Assembly: GCA_016235265.1 (NCBI GenBank)
Contig: JACRLI010000023.1
Span: 5,316-69,315 of the forward strand
Direction of reading: 5' to 3'
Length of the DNA stretch: 64,000 nucleotides
Source: Candidatus Eisenbacteria bacterium
GTDB taxonomy: Bacteria; Eisenbacteria; RBG-16-71-46; JACRLI01
The notes under the pieces were generated by a model that had not been told where the DNA came from, made no database searches, and worked only from the letters and a program-made list of their open reading frames with translations. The position numbers and the translations under genes are program-made. How positions within the stretch are numbered: the stretch's first letter is position 1; the number at the start of each line of letters is the position of its first letter. This document shows positions 41,715-51,523 of the stretch, one piece after another.

Positions 41715-43511
41715 CTACTCGATCACCACGAACTTCCCAGTGACCGTCTGGCTGCCCGCACGCGCCCGGTAGAAGTACGCGCCGGCCTGGCCGCGCGCGC
41801 CCATCAGGGTGCGGCCGTCCCAGGACACGGTGGTCTCGCCGCCCACCGCGCGGTCGCGCAGCGGCTGGGCCACCAGGCGCCCGGCGGCGTCGTAGATGCT
41901 GAGGCTCACCACGCCCAGCGAGGGCATGTTCACGCGGAAGATCACGCTGTTGCCGCCGCTCAGGCGCACCGGGTTGCCGCTGGCCAGCGCCACGCGGAAG
42001 TTCGGCACCGACACGATCGACTCCACCATGTCCGAGGACGAAGAGGATCCGCCGGACTCCGCCGAGGTGTTGACGCACTCGGCGAGGCCGTTCAGCTCCG
42101 CGTATTCGGACTGGCTCAGCCCGCGCAGGCAGAGCCTGGACTCGATGCGCGCAATGACGTCACCGACCGTCACCTGCGTGCCGCCCATGCCGCAGCGCCC
42201 GCCGCAGGTGACCACCAGGTCGTCGCACACCCGCCCGGAGCACTTGTTGAGCAGCATCGCCAGGTACTGCTGGGCGGCCTTGATCTGCATGTTGGTGGTC
42301 TTGGTGTTGAGCAGCGCGCAGCTCGCGGTGAAGCAGCCGCTCGGGCCGAACACCTGGCTGCTGGCGGTCACGCAGGCGAGCAGCTTGGCCATCTCTTCCG
42401 GGCTCACCTTCACGTTGCCGCCGCCATGGTGGTCGCGGTCCTCGCCGTCGTCGCCGCCCTTGCCACCGTGGCCGCCGCCGCCATAGCTGCCGCCACCGTA
42501 GCCACCGCCACCGGAGCCCGACGTGCGGTAGCTGCCGCCGCTGGTGCTGCACTGCTGCTTCCAGAAGCCCCATGAGAGGGCCTTGTTGCTGCAGTCCTCG
42601 GGCGGCGGGGGCGGGGCGCTGATGCAGCCGGTGACGTCGTCCAGGCCGAAGCCGAGGTCGCCGCTGATCACCGGGGCCGGCGTGGCCGCGGTGAGGTCGA
42701 GGTAGACCAGCGGGCCTTCGTTCTGGGACTGGTTGTAGTCCAGCAAGGCGATCAGGTTGGGGCAACGGTAGTTCCCGGCCGCCAAAGCGGCCTCCCACAC
42801 CTGTCCCTCCTGGGACTCGCCGTCCCCCAGCAGGCAATACACCCGAAAGTTTAGCCTACCAAGAAGTGCACCCATGACCAGGAAGTGGCCGGTGTAGGCG
42901 TCGTAGACCAGACCGTGCGAGGTCTTGGCCGAGGTGAACACCTTGGTGGTGGCGAACGTGGTGGTGTTGAGCAGGTAGATGCTGCCGCCGCCGTGCTCGT
43001 CGGCGTCGCTCACGTACAGGTCGCCGTTGGGCGCGAACACCACGCCAGTGATGACCCCGTTGTCGGTCCCGGTGACCGCGGCCTGGTGCGTGGCGCCGGT
43101 GGCGTAGTCCACCCAGCCCACGTTGGCGTTGTAGAACCCGCCGGTCCACACCTGCGTGCCCGCGGGGTTGAACACCACGTGGAACGCGCCCGGCAGCAGG
43201 TCGGGGATGTTGTTGTTCAGCTGCGTAAAGGTGCCGGTGGCGGGATCCACTTTGTAGATGTTGTTCGAGAGTTGGCCGCCCACGATCAGCTCGGTCTTGC
43301 CGGGCGTGCACGTGATGCCGTCGGAGCCGTCGAGAGCGGTGATGGTGACCGGAGATCCGCTCACCAGCCCGCCGGTCACGCTGACGCGCGCGACGGTGTG
43401 GCCGCTGAAGTAGGTGCCGTAGAGCGTGCCGGTGAACGCGGCATGCGCCGCCGGCGGGAGCGCCAGGGCGAAGCCCAGGGCGAGGATGGGGACGAGAAGG
43501 AGACGTTTCAC
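41715..43511 (-). CDS. Secreted beta-propeller protein with FlgD-like C-terminus
   Basis: 598 residues, GTG start with GGAGGAC ahead. Signal peptide ends near residue 25 (LALPPAAHA). Residues ~26-220 are NHL/SMP-30-like propeller blades (VVFAPNGDLYVSDADEHGG). Then comes an abnormal insert at ~221-263 (see 42723-42851), a Cys-rich part, a Gly-rich linker (SGGGGYGGGSYGGGG), a helical Cys domain (KLLACVTASSQVFGPSGC), and a C-terminal FlgD-like fold (SIYDAAGRLV...VSWDGRTLMG) used for surface sorting in related phyla. Probably a surface protein; ligand unknown. Confidence 0.75.
   Translation of the reverse strand: MKRLLLVPILALGFALALPPAAHAAFTGTLYGTYFSGHTVARVSVTGGLVSGSPVTITALDGSDGITCTPGKTELIVGGQLSNNIYKVDPATGTFTQLNNNIPDLLPGAFHVVFNPAGTQVWTGGFYNANVGWVDYATGATHQAAVTGTDNGVITGVVFAPNGDLYVSDADEHGGGSIYLLNTTTFATTKVFTSAKTSHGLVYDAYTGHFLVMGALLGRLNFRVYCLLGDGESQEGQVWEAALAAGNYRCPNLIALLDYNQSQNEGPLVYLDLTAATPAPVISGDLGFGLDDVTGCISAPPPPPEDCSNKALSWGFWKQQCSTSGGSYRTSGSGGGGYGGGSYGGGGHGGKGGDDGEDRDHHGGGNVKVSPEEMAKLLACVTASSQVFGPSGCFTASCALLNTKTTNMQIKAAQQYLAMLLNKCSGRVCDDLVVTCGGRCGMGGTQVTVGDVIARIESRLCLRGLSQSEYAELNGLAECVNTSAESGGSSSSSDMVESIVSVPNFRVALASGNPVRLSGGNSVIFRVNMPSLGVVSLSIYDAAGRLVAQPLRDRAVGGETTVSWDGRTLMGARGQAGAYFYRARAGSQTVTGKFVVIE
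42723..42851 (-). other. Transketolase-like insert inside the propeller gene
   Basis: On the minus strand the insert encodes NFRVYCLLGDGESQEGQV, then WEAALAAGNYRCPNLIALLD and YNQSQ. This is the thiamine-diphosphate segment of transketolase (GDGE.qEG..WEA...A..Y.l.NLi...D.N..q) and is out of place in a propeller. It is in frame at both ends, 129 nt long, with no stop. It is probably a patch copied from a tkt gene or an assembly chimera. Confidence 0.7.
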
Positions 43512-43640
43512 TTGGAAGTCCTCCATGTGAGGGGCATGGTCGGGGGTCATGGGCGGAACGCTTCCGGTTGGGGGCGGCGCGCCCGGGACGAGACGCTGTT
43601 CCCGTCTTCGCAGGGGGAACTTCATCGAACGAGATACGGA

Positions 43641-43646
43641 AGTATA
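43641..43646 (-). promoter_or_regulatory. Extended -10 promoter of the propeller protein gene
   Basis: On the minus strand TGGTATACT gives an extended -10 (TGnTATACT) about 130 nt ahead of the GTG start at 43511. No convincing -35 is seen. The gap 43512-43746 is more AT-rich than its surroundings and contains a short palindrome, ATTGCAGTGCAAT, at 43709-43721. Confidence 0.4.
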
Positions 43647-43746
43647 CCATGGCGCAGCGCGCGGATGCCATGCAGCTATGTGATTATTTCCCCACATTCA
43701 TGTAACTTATTGCAGTGCAATGCATTGAGGCTTCCGAGGGAACCGC

Positions 43747-44592
43747 CTACCCGAATCTCCCCGACACATAGTCTTCGGTGAGCTTGTTCTCCGGCGAGGT
43801 GAAGATCTTGCGGGTGGGCCCAAACTCCATCAGCCGGCCCTGCATCAGGAACGCGGTGGAGTCGCTCACGCGCGCTGCCTGCTGCATGTTGTGGGTGACG
43901 ATCACGATCGCGAAGTTGGCTTTCAGCTCGAAGATCAGTTCCTCGATCTTGGCCGTGGACACCGGGTCCAGCGCCGAGCAGGGCTCGTCCATGAGCAGCA
44001 CCCGAGGCTCCACCGCCAGGGCGCGCGCGATGCACAGCCGCTGCTGCTGCCCGCCGGAGAGGCTGGCGCCGGGCTTGGCCAGCTCATCTTTGAGTTCGTC
44101 CCACAGCGCCGCGGCGCGCAGCGTGCGCTCCACCACCTCGTCGGCCTGCGCCAGGCGCTGGGAGTTGAGCTTGAAGCCGGCCAGCACGTTGTCCCGGACG
44201 GACATGTTGGGGAAGGGATTGGGCCGCTGGAACACCATGCCCACCTCGCGCCGCACGCGCACCGGGTCGGCGCCGGGGGCGTAGATGTCCTCGCCGTCCA
44301 GCAGCACGCGGCCGGTGTGCCGTGCGCCGGGCACCACTTCGTGGAGCCGGTTCAGGGTGCGGATCAGCGTGGACTTGCCGCAGCCCGAGGGACCGATGAT
44401 GGCGGTCACCCTGCGCGCCGCGAAGTCCAGCGTGACGTCGTGCAGCGCCTGCTGGGCCCCGAACCAGGCGCTCAGGCTGTGCACCTCGATGTGCCCGCCG
44501 CGCTCCGGCGCCGTCGCGCCCTCCGGGGCGGGCGCGCCCTGCGGGGCGCCCCCGCCGGGCGGACCACTGGCGCCTGCCGGCCGCGGGATCAT
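43747..44592 (-). CDS. pstB: Phosphate ABC transporter ATP-binding protein
   Basis: 281 residues. Walker A is [11 protein letters not shown] (~65-75), the signature is [17 protein letters not shown], Walker B is [13 protein letters not shown], and [16 protein letters not shown] holds the switch His. These are canonical PstB features. It powers phosphate import with PstCA and PstS. The first ~30 residues are a Pro/Gly/Ala-rich extension not typical of PstB ([13 protein letters not shown]). ATG 44592 overlaps the pstA stop by 4 nt; a later start is possible, given the tail. Confidence 0.95.
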   Translation of the reverse strand: MIPRPAGASGPPGGGAPQGAPAPEGATAPERGGHIEVHSLSAWFGAQQALHDVTLDFAARRVTAIIGPSGCGKSTLIRTLNRLHEVVPGARHTGRVLLDGEDIYAPGADPVRVRREVGMVFQRPNPFPNMSVRDNVLAGFKLNSQRLAQADEVVERTLRAAALWDELKDELAKPGASLSGGQQQRLCIARALAVEPRVLLMDEPCSALDPVSTAKIEELIFELKANFAIVIVTHNMQQAARVSDSTAFLMQGRLMEFGPTRKIFTSPENKLTEDYVSGRFG

Positions 44593-45560
44593 CGCGCGCT
44601 CCCCGCGCGGGCACGGATGGCGGTGCGGGCGATCACGTTGAGCACCAGCACCATGAACACCAGCACCAGCGCGCCCGCCCAGGCCTGGCGGTGCCAGTCC
44701 TCGTAGGGGGAGATGGCGTAGGTGAAGATCTGCACCGGCAGCGAGGCGATGGGCTCGTGGAGAGTGACCGACCAGAACCGGTTGCCCAGCGCAGTGAACA
44801 GCAGCGGAGCGGTCTCGCCGGCGATGCGCGCGATGGCCAGCATGATGCCCATCACGATCCCGCCGCGCGCGTTCTGCAGCACCACGAGGAGAATTGTGCG
44901 CCATTTCGGGACGCCGAGGGCCAGGGCGGCCTCGCGCAACGAACCCGGCACCAGCCGCATCAGCTCCTCGGTGGTGCGCATCACCGTGGGGATCATCAGT
45001 ATTGCCAGCGCCACCCCGCCCGCGATCGCGGAGAAGGACTTCATGGGCCGGACCACCATTGCAAACACGAACACCCCGACCACGATGGAGGGGACGCCAC
45101 TCAGCACGTCGGCGGTAAAGCGCACCGTGCGCGCCAGCGGCGAGTCGGCGTACTCGGCCAGAAAGATGCCTCCCAGGATGCCGAAGGGCAGGCCCACCAG
45201 GCAGGCGAGGGCCACCAGTTCCAGCGTGCCCACGATGGCGTTGGCCATGCCTCCGCCGGCCTCGCCGACGGGCTTGGGCAGGTGCAGGAAGAAGTCCAGG
45301 TTGATGGCCTGCGCGCCCTGGCCGAGGATGTACGCGAACACGCTGACCAGCGGGATCAGCGCCAGCAGCACGCACAGGAAGGACACCGCGGTCATCACCA
45401 CGTTGAGCGCGCGGCGGCGCAGGTGGCGTGCGTCGGAGCGGGCCGCGGGCTCCCGCGCGCCCATGGGGCCACCCGACGCTTGGGGGCGGCGCGAGGAGCC
45501 GGGGCCGTGCGGAGCTCCCGCGCGTCGCGCGGACGGCAGCGGGGTTGGGGTCACGCTCAT
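44589..45560 (-). CDS. pstA: Phosphate ABC transporter permease PstA
   Basis: 323 residues with six transmembrane helices after a ~50-residue hydrophilic N-tail rich in Arg/Pro/Gly. The EAA loop for the ATPase is visible in [20 protein letters not shown]. '[16 protein letters not shown]' and '[18 protein letters not shown]' are typical for PstA. Start and stop overlap both neighbours (ATGA), so translation is coupled across pstC-A-B. Confidence 0.93.
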   Translation of the reverse strand: MSVTPTPLPSARRAGAPHGPGSSRRPQASGGPMGAREPAARSDARHLRRRALNVVMTAVSFLCVLLALIPLVSVFAYILGQGAQAINLDFFLHLPKPVGEAGGGMANAIVGTLELVALACLVGLPFGILGGIFLAEYADSPLARTVRFTADVLSGVPSIVVGVFVFAMVVRPMKSFSAIAGGVALAILMIPTVMRTTEELMRLVPGSLREAALALGVPKWRTILLVVLQNARGGIVMGIMLAIARIAGETAPLLFTALGNRFWSVTLHEPIASLPVQIFTYAISPYEDWHRQAWAGALVLVFMVLVLNVIARTAIRARAGSAR

Positions 45561-46573
45561 GCCGCCGGAGTCCCCCCGAAGCGGCCCACCGTCCGCCACA
45601 CCAGCCAGCGGGCCACGATGTTGAGCAGGATGGTCAGCCCGAAGAGCACCAGGCCGACCTCGATCAGCGCCGAGATGTACAGGTCCCCGGAGGCCTCGGC
45701 GAACTCGTTGGCCAGCACGCTGGCCATGGTGTATCCGGGCGCGAACAGCGACGCGCTCACCTCCGGACGATTGCCGATCAGCATGGTGACCGCCATGGTC
45801 TCGCCCAGGGCGCGGCCCAGGCCGAGGATCACCGCACCCAGGATGCCGGAGCGCGCGTAGGAGAACACCGCCATGCGCGTGGTCTCCCAGCGCGTGGCAC
45901 CCAGCGCCAGCGCGGCCTCGCGCTGCGCACGCGGCACGGCGCGGAACACCTCGAGGCAGATCGCCGAGATGGTGGGCAGGATCATGATCGCCAGGATCAG
46001 CCCCGCGGCCATCATCCCCACGCCGTAGTGCGGGCCCTTGAAGAACGGCAGGAAGCCCAGGTGCTGCGCCAGCCACGCCTGCGGCCCCTCGCGCAGCAGC
46101 GGGGCCAGCACGAAGATGCCCCACAGCCCGTAGATCACGCTGGGCACCGCCGCCAGCAGCTCCACCAGGAAGCCCAGGATGCGGCTCAGCGTGCCGCCGG
46201 CCAGCTCCGAGAGGAAGCTCGCGATTCCCAGCGCCAGAGGCACCGCGATCAGCAGCGCCAGCAGCGAGGACACCAGCGTGCCGTAGATGAACGGCAGCGC
46301 CCCGTACACCTCCTGGACCGGGTCCCAGGTGCTGGTCCACAGGAACTTCCAGCCGAAGGCGCGGATCGAGGGCATGGAGGCCTGGAGCAGCTCCCAGGCC
46401 ATGGCCAGGCCCAGGACCACGACGGCCAGGGCGAAGCCGCCGACGAGGCCCTTGAAGACGGCATCGCCGACCCGGCGCCTGGGCCGCGTCCACGCCGGAA
46501 CACTCGTGGGCGGGGCCGACTCGGGCGCGGGGTCCGTGAGCCGCGCGGGTTCCTGGATCACGGTCGTGCTCAC
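45557..46573 (-). CDS. pstC: Phosphate ABC transporter permease PstC
   Basis: 338 residues from GTG 46573, which overlaps the pstS stop (GTGA). Six helices; EAA loop in [20 protein letters not shown]; '[18 protein letters not shown]' and '[18 protein letters not shown]' are PstC signatures. It pairs with PstA to form the phosphate channel. The N-terminal ~40 residues are hydrophilic, as in pstA. Confidence 0.93.
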   Translation of the reverse strand: MSTTVIQEPARLTDPAPESAPPTSVPAWTRPRRRVGDAVFKGLVGGFALAVVVLGLAMAWELLQASMPSIRAFGWKFLWTSTWDPVQEVYGALPFIYGTLVSSLLALLIAVPLALGIASFLSELAGGTLSRILGFLVELLAAVPSVIYGLWGIFVLAPLLREGPQAWLAQHLGFLPFFKGPHYGVGMMAAGLILAIMILPTISAICLEVFRAVPRAQREAALALGATRWETTRMAVFSYARSGILGAVILGLGRALGETMAVTMLIGNRPEVSASLFAPGYTMASVLANEFAEASGDLYISALIEVGLVLFGLTILLNIVARWLVWRTVGRFGGTPAA

Positions 46574-47625
46574 TTCAGCAGCGGGCTCCCCCCGGAGGCC
46601 AGCGAGCGCACCTTGGCCTCGTTCAGCGCCACCACCGCCGGCGGCAGCGGCGCGTACAGCAGCGGCGCGGCGAACTTCTGCCCGTCGTGGATGGCCCACC
46701 ACAGGAACTTCGCCAGCGTCTCTCCCTTGCCGCGGTTCTTCTGGTCCTTGAACACCAGCAGGTAGGTGAATCCGCAGATCGGGTAGGCGCCCTTGCCCGA
46801 CGGGTTCACGATGCTCACGCGCAGGTCCGAGGGCATTCTCACCGCCGCGGCTGCCGCCGCGGTGGTGGTGGCGCCCACGCCGGGCGCCACGTACTCGCCG
46901 GCGCGGTTCTTCACGCTGGCGAACGCCATCTTGTTGGTCACGGCGTAGGCCAGCTCGGTGTAGCCGATGGAGCCCTTGAGCGTGAGCACCTGGCCGGCCA
47001 CGCCCTCGTTGCCTTTCGCGCCCAGCCCCGCGGGCCAGTTCACGGCGGTGTTCTTGCCCACCGACTTGGCCCACGCGGTGCTCACGCGGCTCAGGTAGTC
47101 GGTGAAGATGTTGGTGGTGCCCGAGCCGTCGCTGCGGTGCACCACGGTGATGGCCAGATCCGGGAGCGCGACTCCGGGGTTGGCGGCCTTGATCCTGGGG
47201 TCGTCCCAGCTCGTGATCTGGCCCAGAAAGATGCCGGCGATGGTCTCGCCGTCCAGCTTGAGTCCGGTGGGCACGCCGGGCACGTTGTAGATCACCACCA
47301 CCGCGCCGAGCACCGTGGGGATATGCAGGATGCCCGGGGCCCTGGCCATCTGCTCCTCGGTCATGAACGCGTCGGAGGCGCCGAAGTCCACGGTGCCCTC
47401 GGTGATCTGGCGGATGCCGCCGCCGCTGCCGATGGAAGCGTAGTTGATGTTCACGCCCTTGTTCAGCTTCGCGTACTCGTCGAACCACTTGGAGTAGAGC
47501 GGGTAGGGGAACGTGGCCCCCGCGCCCGTGAGGCCGGCCGCAGGCACCTGCGAGGCGCAGGCGAGCAGCTGGCCCGCGGCCAGGAGGGCGGCGAGGGGAC
47601 GCGAGCGGCTCAGGATCTTCAGCAT
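46570..47625 (-). CDS. pstS: Phosphate-binding protein PstS
   Basis: 351 residues with a signal peptide (AALLAAGQLLACAS; LLAC may be a lipobox). The phosphate-binding motifs are GAGATFPYPLYSKWFDEY at the mature start, IGSGGGIRQI, VDFGASDAFM and HRSDGSGTTNIFTDYL. It captures periplasmic phosphate for PstCAB. It lies 28 nt after the porin gene, so the porin and pst genes probably form one operon controlled by phosphate. Confidence 0.95.
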   Translation of the reverse strand: MLKILSRSRPLAALLAAGQLLACASQVPAAGLTGAGATFPYPLYSKWFDEYAKLNKGVNINYASIGSGGGIRQITEGTVDFGASDAFMTEEQMARAPGILHIPTVLGAVVVIYNVPGVPTGLKLDGETIAGIFLGQITSWDDPRIKAANPGVALPDLAITVVHRSDGSGTTNIFTDYLSRVSTAWAKSVGKNTAVNWPAGLGAKGNEGVAGQVLTLKGSIGYTELAYAVTNKMAFASVKNRAGEYVAPGVGATTTAAAAAAVRMPSDLRVSIVNPSGKGAYPICGFTYLLVFKDQKNRGKGETLAKFLWWAIHDGQKFAAPLLYAPLPPAVVALNEAKVRSLASGGSPLLK

Positions 47626-47653
47626 GGGAGGTGTTTCTCCTTTCGATTCCGGC

Positions 47654-48787
47654 TCAGTAGGTGACCTGGACCTGGAGCGCGACCTGGTTCGGGTTGTAGG
47701 TCTTCCCGTCGGGTCGCGTGGGTTTGTCGGTGGCCAGGGCGCCGTAGGTGGTCCACTGGTTCGAGAGCGCCACGACCATATTGCTGCCCCACGCGTAGCT
47801 CACGCCGAGCAGGCCGCGAAAGTGCGCGTTGTCGGGCTTGAGTCGGTCCGGGTCGTACATGTCGAAGCGTCCGAACAGGCGCCAGTCGCTCACCGCCTCC
47901 CAGGATCCGCCGAGGCTCACGCCGCCGGACTGCACCCGCTGCGCATCGGACCTGGACTGGTCCTCCGCGCCCAGGGCCTGCGCCAGCACGGTGTAGCGGG
48001 GCTGTTCGTAGCTCAGCAACGCCGCGTAGCGGTGGCGCACCAGGCTGGCGGCGCGGGCCTTGCTCGTGTCAATGAGCCCGTAGTTCGCGAAGGCCGACAG
48101 TCGCAGGCCCGGCAGGACCGTGTACGTGAGCCGGCCCGCAAGGTCCTTGGCCCGGTCCGCCTCCGCCTTCTTGTAACCTTCCCCGTTGGAGACCAGCACC
48201 TTGTAGGCGAGCTTGCGGTTGAGGATGCCCTCGGCTCCCAGTCCCAGGTCCGAGCTGGTCAGCTTGCCTTCGTTGTCCGAGAGGACCTTCTGGACGAATC
48301 GGTACTTCCAGATGCCTTCCTCGAAGTCCACCAGCGGGGTCTGCTGCATGCCGAGGAGCACGGTTGCGCTGGGGCTGAACACCACGCCGTCGTAGGCGTA
48401 CTTCACGTAGTCGAACAGGCGCTCGCCGGTGGTGCGCTCCGCGTCCAGCGTGAGCCGGTACACGCCCCTGCGGTTCAGGCTGCCGCGCACGTTCAGGTAG
48501 GCGCGGTCCACGCCGAACTCGTTGAACCCGGGCGTCTTCTTCAGGTCGTCGCTCCAGCGCAGGAACAGCACGCCGTCCACGGATGCCTGCGACTGCCGGT
48601 TGCGCACCTCGTTCAGCCGGGCGCTGAGGTCGGCCAGTGCGGCGTTCAGCTCCTGGCGCAGGTCCTCGATGCTCTCCAGGGTCGAGGCAGCGGAGTCGGG
48701 CGGGGCAGGGGGCGCGTCCTGGGCCCGGGCGCTGCCTGCGGCCAGCAGGATCATCAGCGCCACCGGGGCCGTGATGCGGTGCAGCAA
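47654..48787 (-). CDS. Phosphate-selective porin (OprO/OprP-like)
   Basis: 377 residues, TTG start placed by GGAGGTGA just ahead. Signal peptide LMILLAAGSARAQ. A coiled coil (ESIEDLRQELNAALADLSAR) precedes a 16-strand-type barrel with alternating residues (GLLGVSYAWGSNMVVALSNQ) ending in Tyr. The family 'phosphate-selective porin O and P' fits both the sequence pattern and the position right before pstS. It would let phosphate cross the outer membrane. The upstream gap carries Pho-box-like repeats. Confidence 0.8.
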   Translation of the reverse strand: MLHRITAPVALMILLAAGSARAQDAPPAPPDSAASTLESIEDLRQELNAALADLSARLNEVRNRQSQASVDGVLFLRWSDDLKKTPGFNEFGVDRAYLNVRGSLNRRGVYRLTLDAERTTGERLFDYVKYAYDGVVFSPSATVLLGMQQTPLVDFEEGIWKYRFVQKVLSDNEGKLTSSDLGLGAEGILNRKLAYKVLVSNGEGYKKAEADRAKDLAGRLTYTVLPGLRLSAFANYGLIDTSKARAASLVRHRYAALLSYEQPRYTVLAQALGAEDQSRSDAQRVQSGGVSLGGSWEAVSDWRLFGRFDMYDPDRLKPDNAHFRGLLGVSYAWGSNMVVALSNQWTTYGALATDKPTRPDGKTYNPNQVALQVQVTY

Positions 48788-48927
48788 GGTCACCTCCGTG
48801 AAGAGTCCGGATAGCCGGGTCCGCCGGGCTCTCCGGCCCGCCGCGTCCCGGCGCGTGATGCGACACGCTTCTCTGTTCCCTTGGGATGCCATGATCTCAG
48901 CCGGGGCGGACTGGGAGGGTTTCAGGC

Positions 48928-48946
48928 GTGTAAAGACCGTGTGAAC
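48928..48946 (+). promoter_or_regulatory. Pho-box-like repeat, site 1
   Basis: GTGTAAAG and GTGTGAAC start 11 bp apart (48928, 48939), fitting the PhoB direct-repeat spacing. It lies in the 303-nt gap between the porin (minus) and phoU (plus). A weaker third arm (GGGTTTCAG) precedes it. Confidence 0.5.
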
Positions 48947-48999
48947 TACTCCCCGGGAGTTTCGGACGCGTTGGAGTCCGCGGCCCGCGGCGCGCGCGG

Positions 49000-49018
49000 C
49001 TGTAAACGGGCTGTAAAC
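49000..49018 (+). promoter_or_regulatory. Pho-box-like repeat, site 2
   Basis: CTGTAAAC occurs twice, at 49000 and 49011, exactly 11 bp apart, the best PhoB-type direct repeat in the window. It is 73 bp ahead of phoU and about 210 bp ahead of the porin-pst operon. The rest of the 48788-49090 gap shows no gene. Confidence 0.65.
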
Positions 49019-49090
49019 TCCGCGGACACGCGCGGAAAGTGATGGGTTGGTGGAGAATCGAGCGGCGTGGCCGTGCTATCTTAGAAGGAT

Positions 49091-49759
49091 ATGGAACGTC
49101 ACTTGGATCAGGAGCTGGCGGATCTCTCGGCCCTGCTGGCGCAGATGGGCGGGCGCGCCGAGGAGATGGTGCGCAAGGCCATGGCGGCGTTGCGCACGCG
49201 CAACGCGCTGCTGGCCTCGGAGCTGCGCGCCGACGACCTGGAGGTGGACCGGCTGGAGCTGGCCATCGAGGAACGCTGTCTCACGCTGCTGGCGCTGCGC
49301 CAGCCCATCGCCACCGACCTGCGCCTGGTGACCGCGGCGCTGCACGTGGCCACCGACCTGGAGCGGGTGGGGGACCACGCCATCAACGTGGGGCGCACCG
49401 TCACCGAGCTCACCCGGCTGCCCAACACCGTCTCGATGCCGCCGGAGCTGGACCGCCTGGCCGGCGCCGCCACGGGTATGCTGCAGCGCGCGCTGGACGC
49501 CTTCACCGCCCGCGACAGCAGCTCGGCCCGCAGCGTGTGCGCGGACGACGACGAGGCCGACGCCCTCGAGGACGAGACGCTGCGGATTCTCCAGGAGCGC
49601 ATGATCTCGGAGCCGGCCAGCGTGCCGATGTGCGTGCAGCTGCTGCTGGTGGCCCGCAATCTCGAGCGGATCGCGGACCTGGCCACCAACGTGGCCGAGG
49701 AAGCCATCTTCGTGGCGCAGGCGCGGGTCATCAAGCACCATCACGAGGACCCGGTCTAG
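49091..49759 (+). CDS. phoU: Phosphate signalling regulator PhoU
   Basis: 222 residues, typical PhoU size. Two copies of a three-helix bundle are visible: [20 protein letters not shown] and [20 protein letters not shown] carry the E/DxxxD metal motifs. PhoU links the Pst transporter to PhoR and prevents phosphate toxicity. ATG 49091 follows GAAGGAT. It is divergent from the porin-pst operon across the Pho boxes. Confidence 0.93.
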   Translation: MERHLDQELADLSALLAQMGGRAEEMVRKAMAALRTRNALLASELRADDLEVDRLELAIEERCLTLLALRQPIATDLRLVTAALHVATDLERVGDHAINVGRTVTELTRLPNTVSMPPELDRLAGAATGMLQRALDAFTARDSSSARSVCADDDEADALEDETLRILQERMISEPASVPMCVQLLLVARNLERIADLATNVAEEAIFVAQARVIKHHHEDPV

Positions 49760-49793
49760 CCGCCCCCCGCAACCCGGGCCACGCGTTCAGGGC

Positions 49794-50762
49794 TCAGGCG
49801 CCACCCTCCATTACAGCATCAATCTGGCGCATCACGTCGTCGGTCATCTTCGGCACCACCTCCAGCGCCCCGAGATTCTCGCGCACCTGCTCCACGCGGG
49901 TCGCGCCGGTGATCACGCTGCTCACGCGCGGGTTCTTGAGGCACCACGCCAGCGCCAGCTGGGCCATGGTGCAGCCCAGGCGGTTGGCGACGAAGGCCAG
50001 TTGCCGCACCTTCTGGATGCGCTCGGCGCGCAGCACGTCTTCCTTGAGCCAGCCGAGCGTGGGGGTGGCCAGGCGCGAGCCGGCGGGCACGCCCTCGTTG
50101 TACTTGCCGCTCAGCAGCCCCGAGGCCAGCGGGCTCCACACCGTGAGCCCCATGCCGAAATCCCGGCACAGGGGTTCGTATTCCTGCTCCACGCGCTCGC
50201 GGTGGAACAGGTTGTACTGCGGCTGCTCGGTGACTGGCTTGCGCAGGTGGTGCCGCTCGGCGATCTCGTAGGCCTGCCGGATGCCCGCGGCGTCCCACTC
50301 GGACACACCCCAGTACAGCGCCTTGCCGCGCTGCACCATGTCGTGCATGGCCCACACCGTCTCCTCCACCGGGGTCCCGGGGTCGGGGCGGTGACAGAAT
50401 GCGAGGTCCACGTAGTCCAGCTGCAGCCGGGTGAGCGAGCCGTCCATGGCGGCCATGAGGTACTTGCGGCACAGGGTGTTCTTCTGGTTCGGCCCGTCGG
50501 TGAGGCCCCAGTAGAACTTGGTGGAGACCACGTAGCTGGCGCGGGGCCAAGCGAGCTTGCGCAGGATCTGCCCGGTCACCATCTCGGCGTTGCCCCGCGC
50601 GTACACCTCGGCGTTGTCGAAGAAGTTGACGCCCGCCTCGTAGGCGGCCTTCATGCACTCCAGGGCCACGTCGGCGCCCACTGCCCCGCCGTAGGTGATC
50701 CACGCGCCAAGCGAAAGTTCGCTCACCTGCAGCCCCGAATTGCCCAGCCTCCGGTAGTTCAT
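49794..50762 (-). CDS. Aldo/keto reductase (Kv-beta/YghZ-like)
   Basis: 322 residues. The AKR barrel starts [19 protein letters not shown], with the catalytic tetrad region [12 protein letters not shown] (Asp, Tyr) and 'STKFYW' (Lys), 'LAFCHRPD' (His), and the cofactor loop [17 protein letters not shown]. The 'ENA..Y..G.aE' pattern and length match the potassium-channel-beta-like AKR12/6 group that reduces aldehydes with NADPH. ATG 50762 lies after CAGGGAGCG. It is minus strand, 65 nt after the acetyltransferase. Confidence 0.88.
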   Translation of the reverse strand: MNYRRLGNSGLQVSELSLGAWITYGGAVGADVALECMKAAYEAGVNFFDNAEVYARGNAEMVTGQILRKLAWPRASYVVSTKFYWGLTDGPNQKNTLCRKYLMAAMDGSLTRLQLDYVDLAFCHRPDPGTPVEETVWAMHDMVQRGKALYWGVSEWDAAGIRQAYEIAERHHLRKPVTEQPQYNLFHRERVEQEYEPLCRDFGMGLTVWSPLASGLLSGKYNEGVPAGSRLATPTLGWLKEDVLRAERIQKVRQLAFVANRLGCTMAQLALAWCLKNPRVSSVITGATRVEQVRENLGALEVVPKMTDDVMRQIDAVMEGGA

Positions 50763-50827
50763 GCGTCGCTCCCTGGATGGAATGAGATCCGTCGAGATTG
50801 AACGGTGGTTCGCCTGCAGCCCGGTGT

Positions 50828-51523
50828 TCAGGCGGAATCGAGGTCCGCGTCCCCGCCGCCCGGGCCGGTGTCCTGGTGCGACATCCGGAAGTCCCCCAGT
50901 CCGTGCTCGTCCAGCCGGCAGCTGAGCGCCACGGGATTGCTCCCCGGGCGCGCGAACGATCGGAAGCGAAGCGCCGGGCCACCTTCCGCGGGCCGCACCG
51001 TGTGCGTTCGCAGCGCCAGCAACCGCGACATCACCACGCTGCACTCCGGCGCGAACCCGATCCGCCGGTTCGCAGCCAGCGACGCCGCGTTGGACGTGGC
51101 GATACACGCCACCGCCACGCGCAGCCCCTCCCGCTCCCAGGCCGCCGCGAAGAGCTTGCCCAGCATGCCCTGGCGCCGGAAGTCGGGGGAGGTGGCCTCG
51201 TCGAACACATAGCCCGCGCCTCCGGCGAGCAGCAGCGAGAGGCGCAGCGGATAGATGGAATAGCGCTGCAGGCCCACCCACAGGAACGCCGCCGCCGTGT
51301 GGTCGTGGCGCAGGATGTAGGGCCTCAGCCCGCGGCGGAGCCGGTCGGTGAACAGCGCCGCGGTGCGCCCGCCGGGGCCGTGGACCGCCTCCGCCACGCG
51401 CAGCAGGTCCGGCACGTCGGCCTCGGTGGCCGGCGCCACCACCTCGCCCGGGGCGGGCGGGCGCGCGCCTTCCGGCGATCGCGCCAGGTAGAACTCCCCG
51501 GAGAAGCGGGTGCCCAGGCTCAC
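50828..51523 (-). CDS. GNAT-family N-acetyltransferase
   Basis: 231 residues, GTG start whose GTGA overlaps the stop of the upstream adenylating enzyme. The GNAT acetyl-CoA site is [20 protein letters not shown] (motif A, R.qG..G.L) and [14 protein letters not shown] (motif B). The C-terminal 50 residues are an Arg/Pro-rich extension. Translational coupling with the CapK/PaaK-like gene suggests they work on the same compound, perhaps a surface sugar or lipid. Confidence 0.75.
   Translation of the reverse strand: MSLGTRFSGEFYLARSPEGARPPAPGEVVAPATEADVPDLLRVAEAVHGPGGRTAALFTDRLRRGLRPYILRHDHTAAAFLWVGLQRYSIYPLRLSLLLAGGAGYVFDEATSPDFRRQGMLGKLFAAAWEREGLRVAVACIATSNAASLAANRRIGFAPECSVVMSRLLALRTHTVRPAEGGPALRFRSFARPGSNPVALSCRLDEHGLGDFRMSHQDTGPGGGDADLDSA

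Noticed and set aside
42470..42530. Gly-rich triplet-like repeat considered as a microsatellite or assembly fault
   Set aside because: It encodes a plausible Gly-rich linker, stays in frame and has varied codons, so it looks like normal low-complexity protein sequence.
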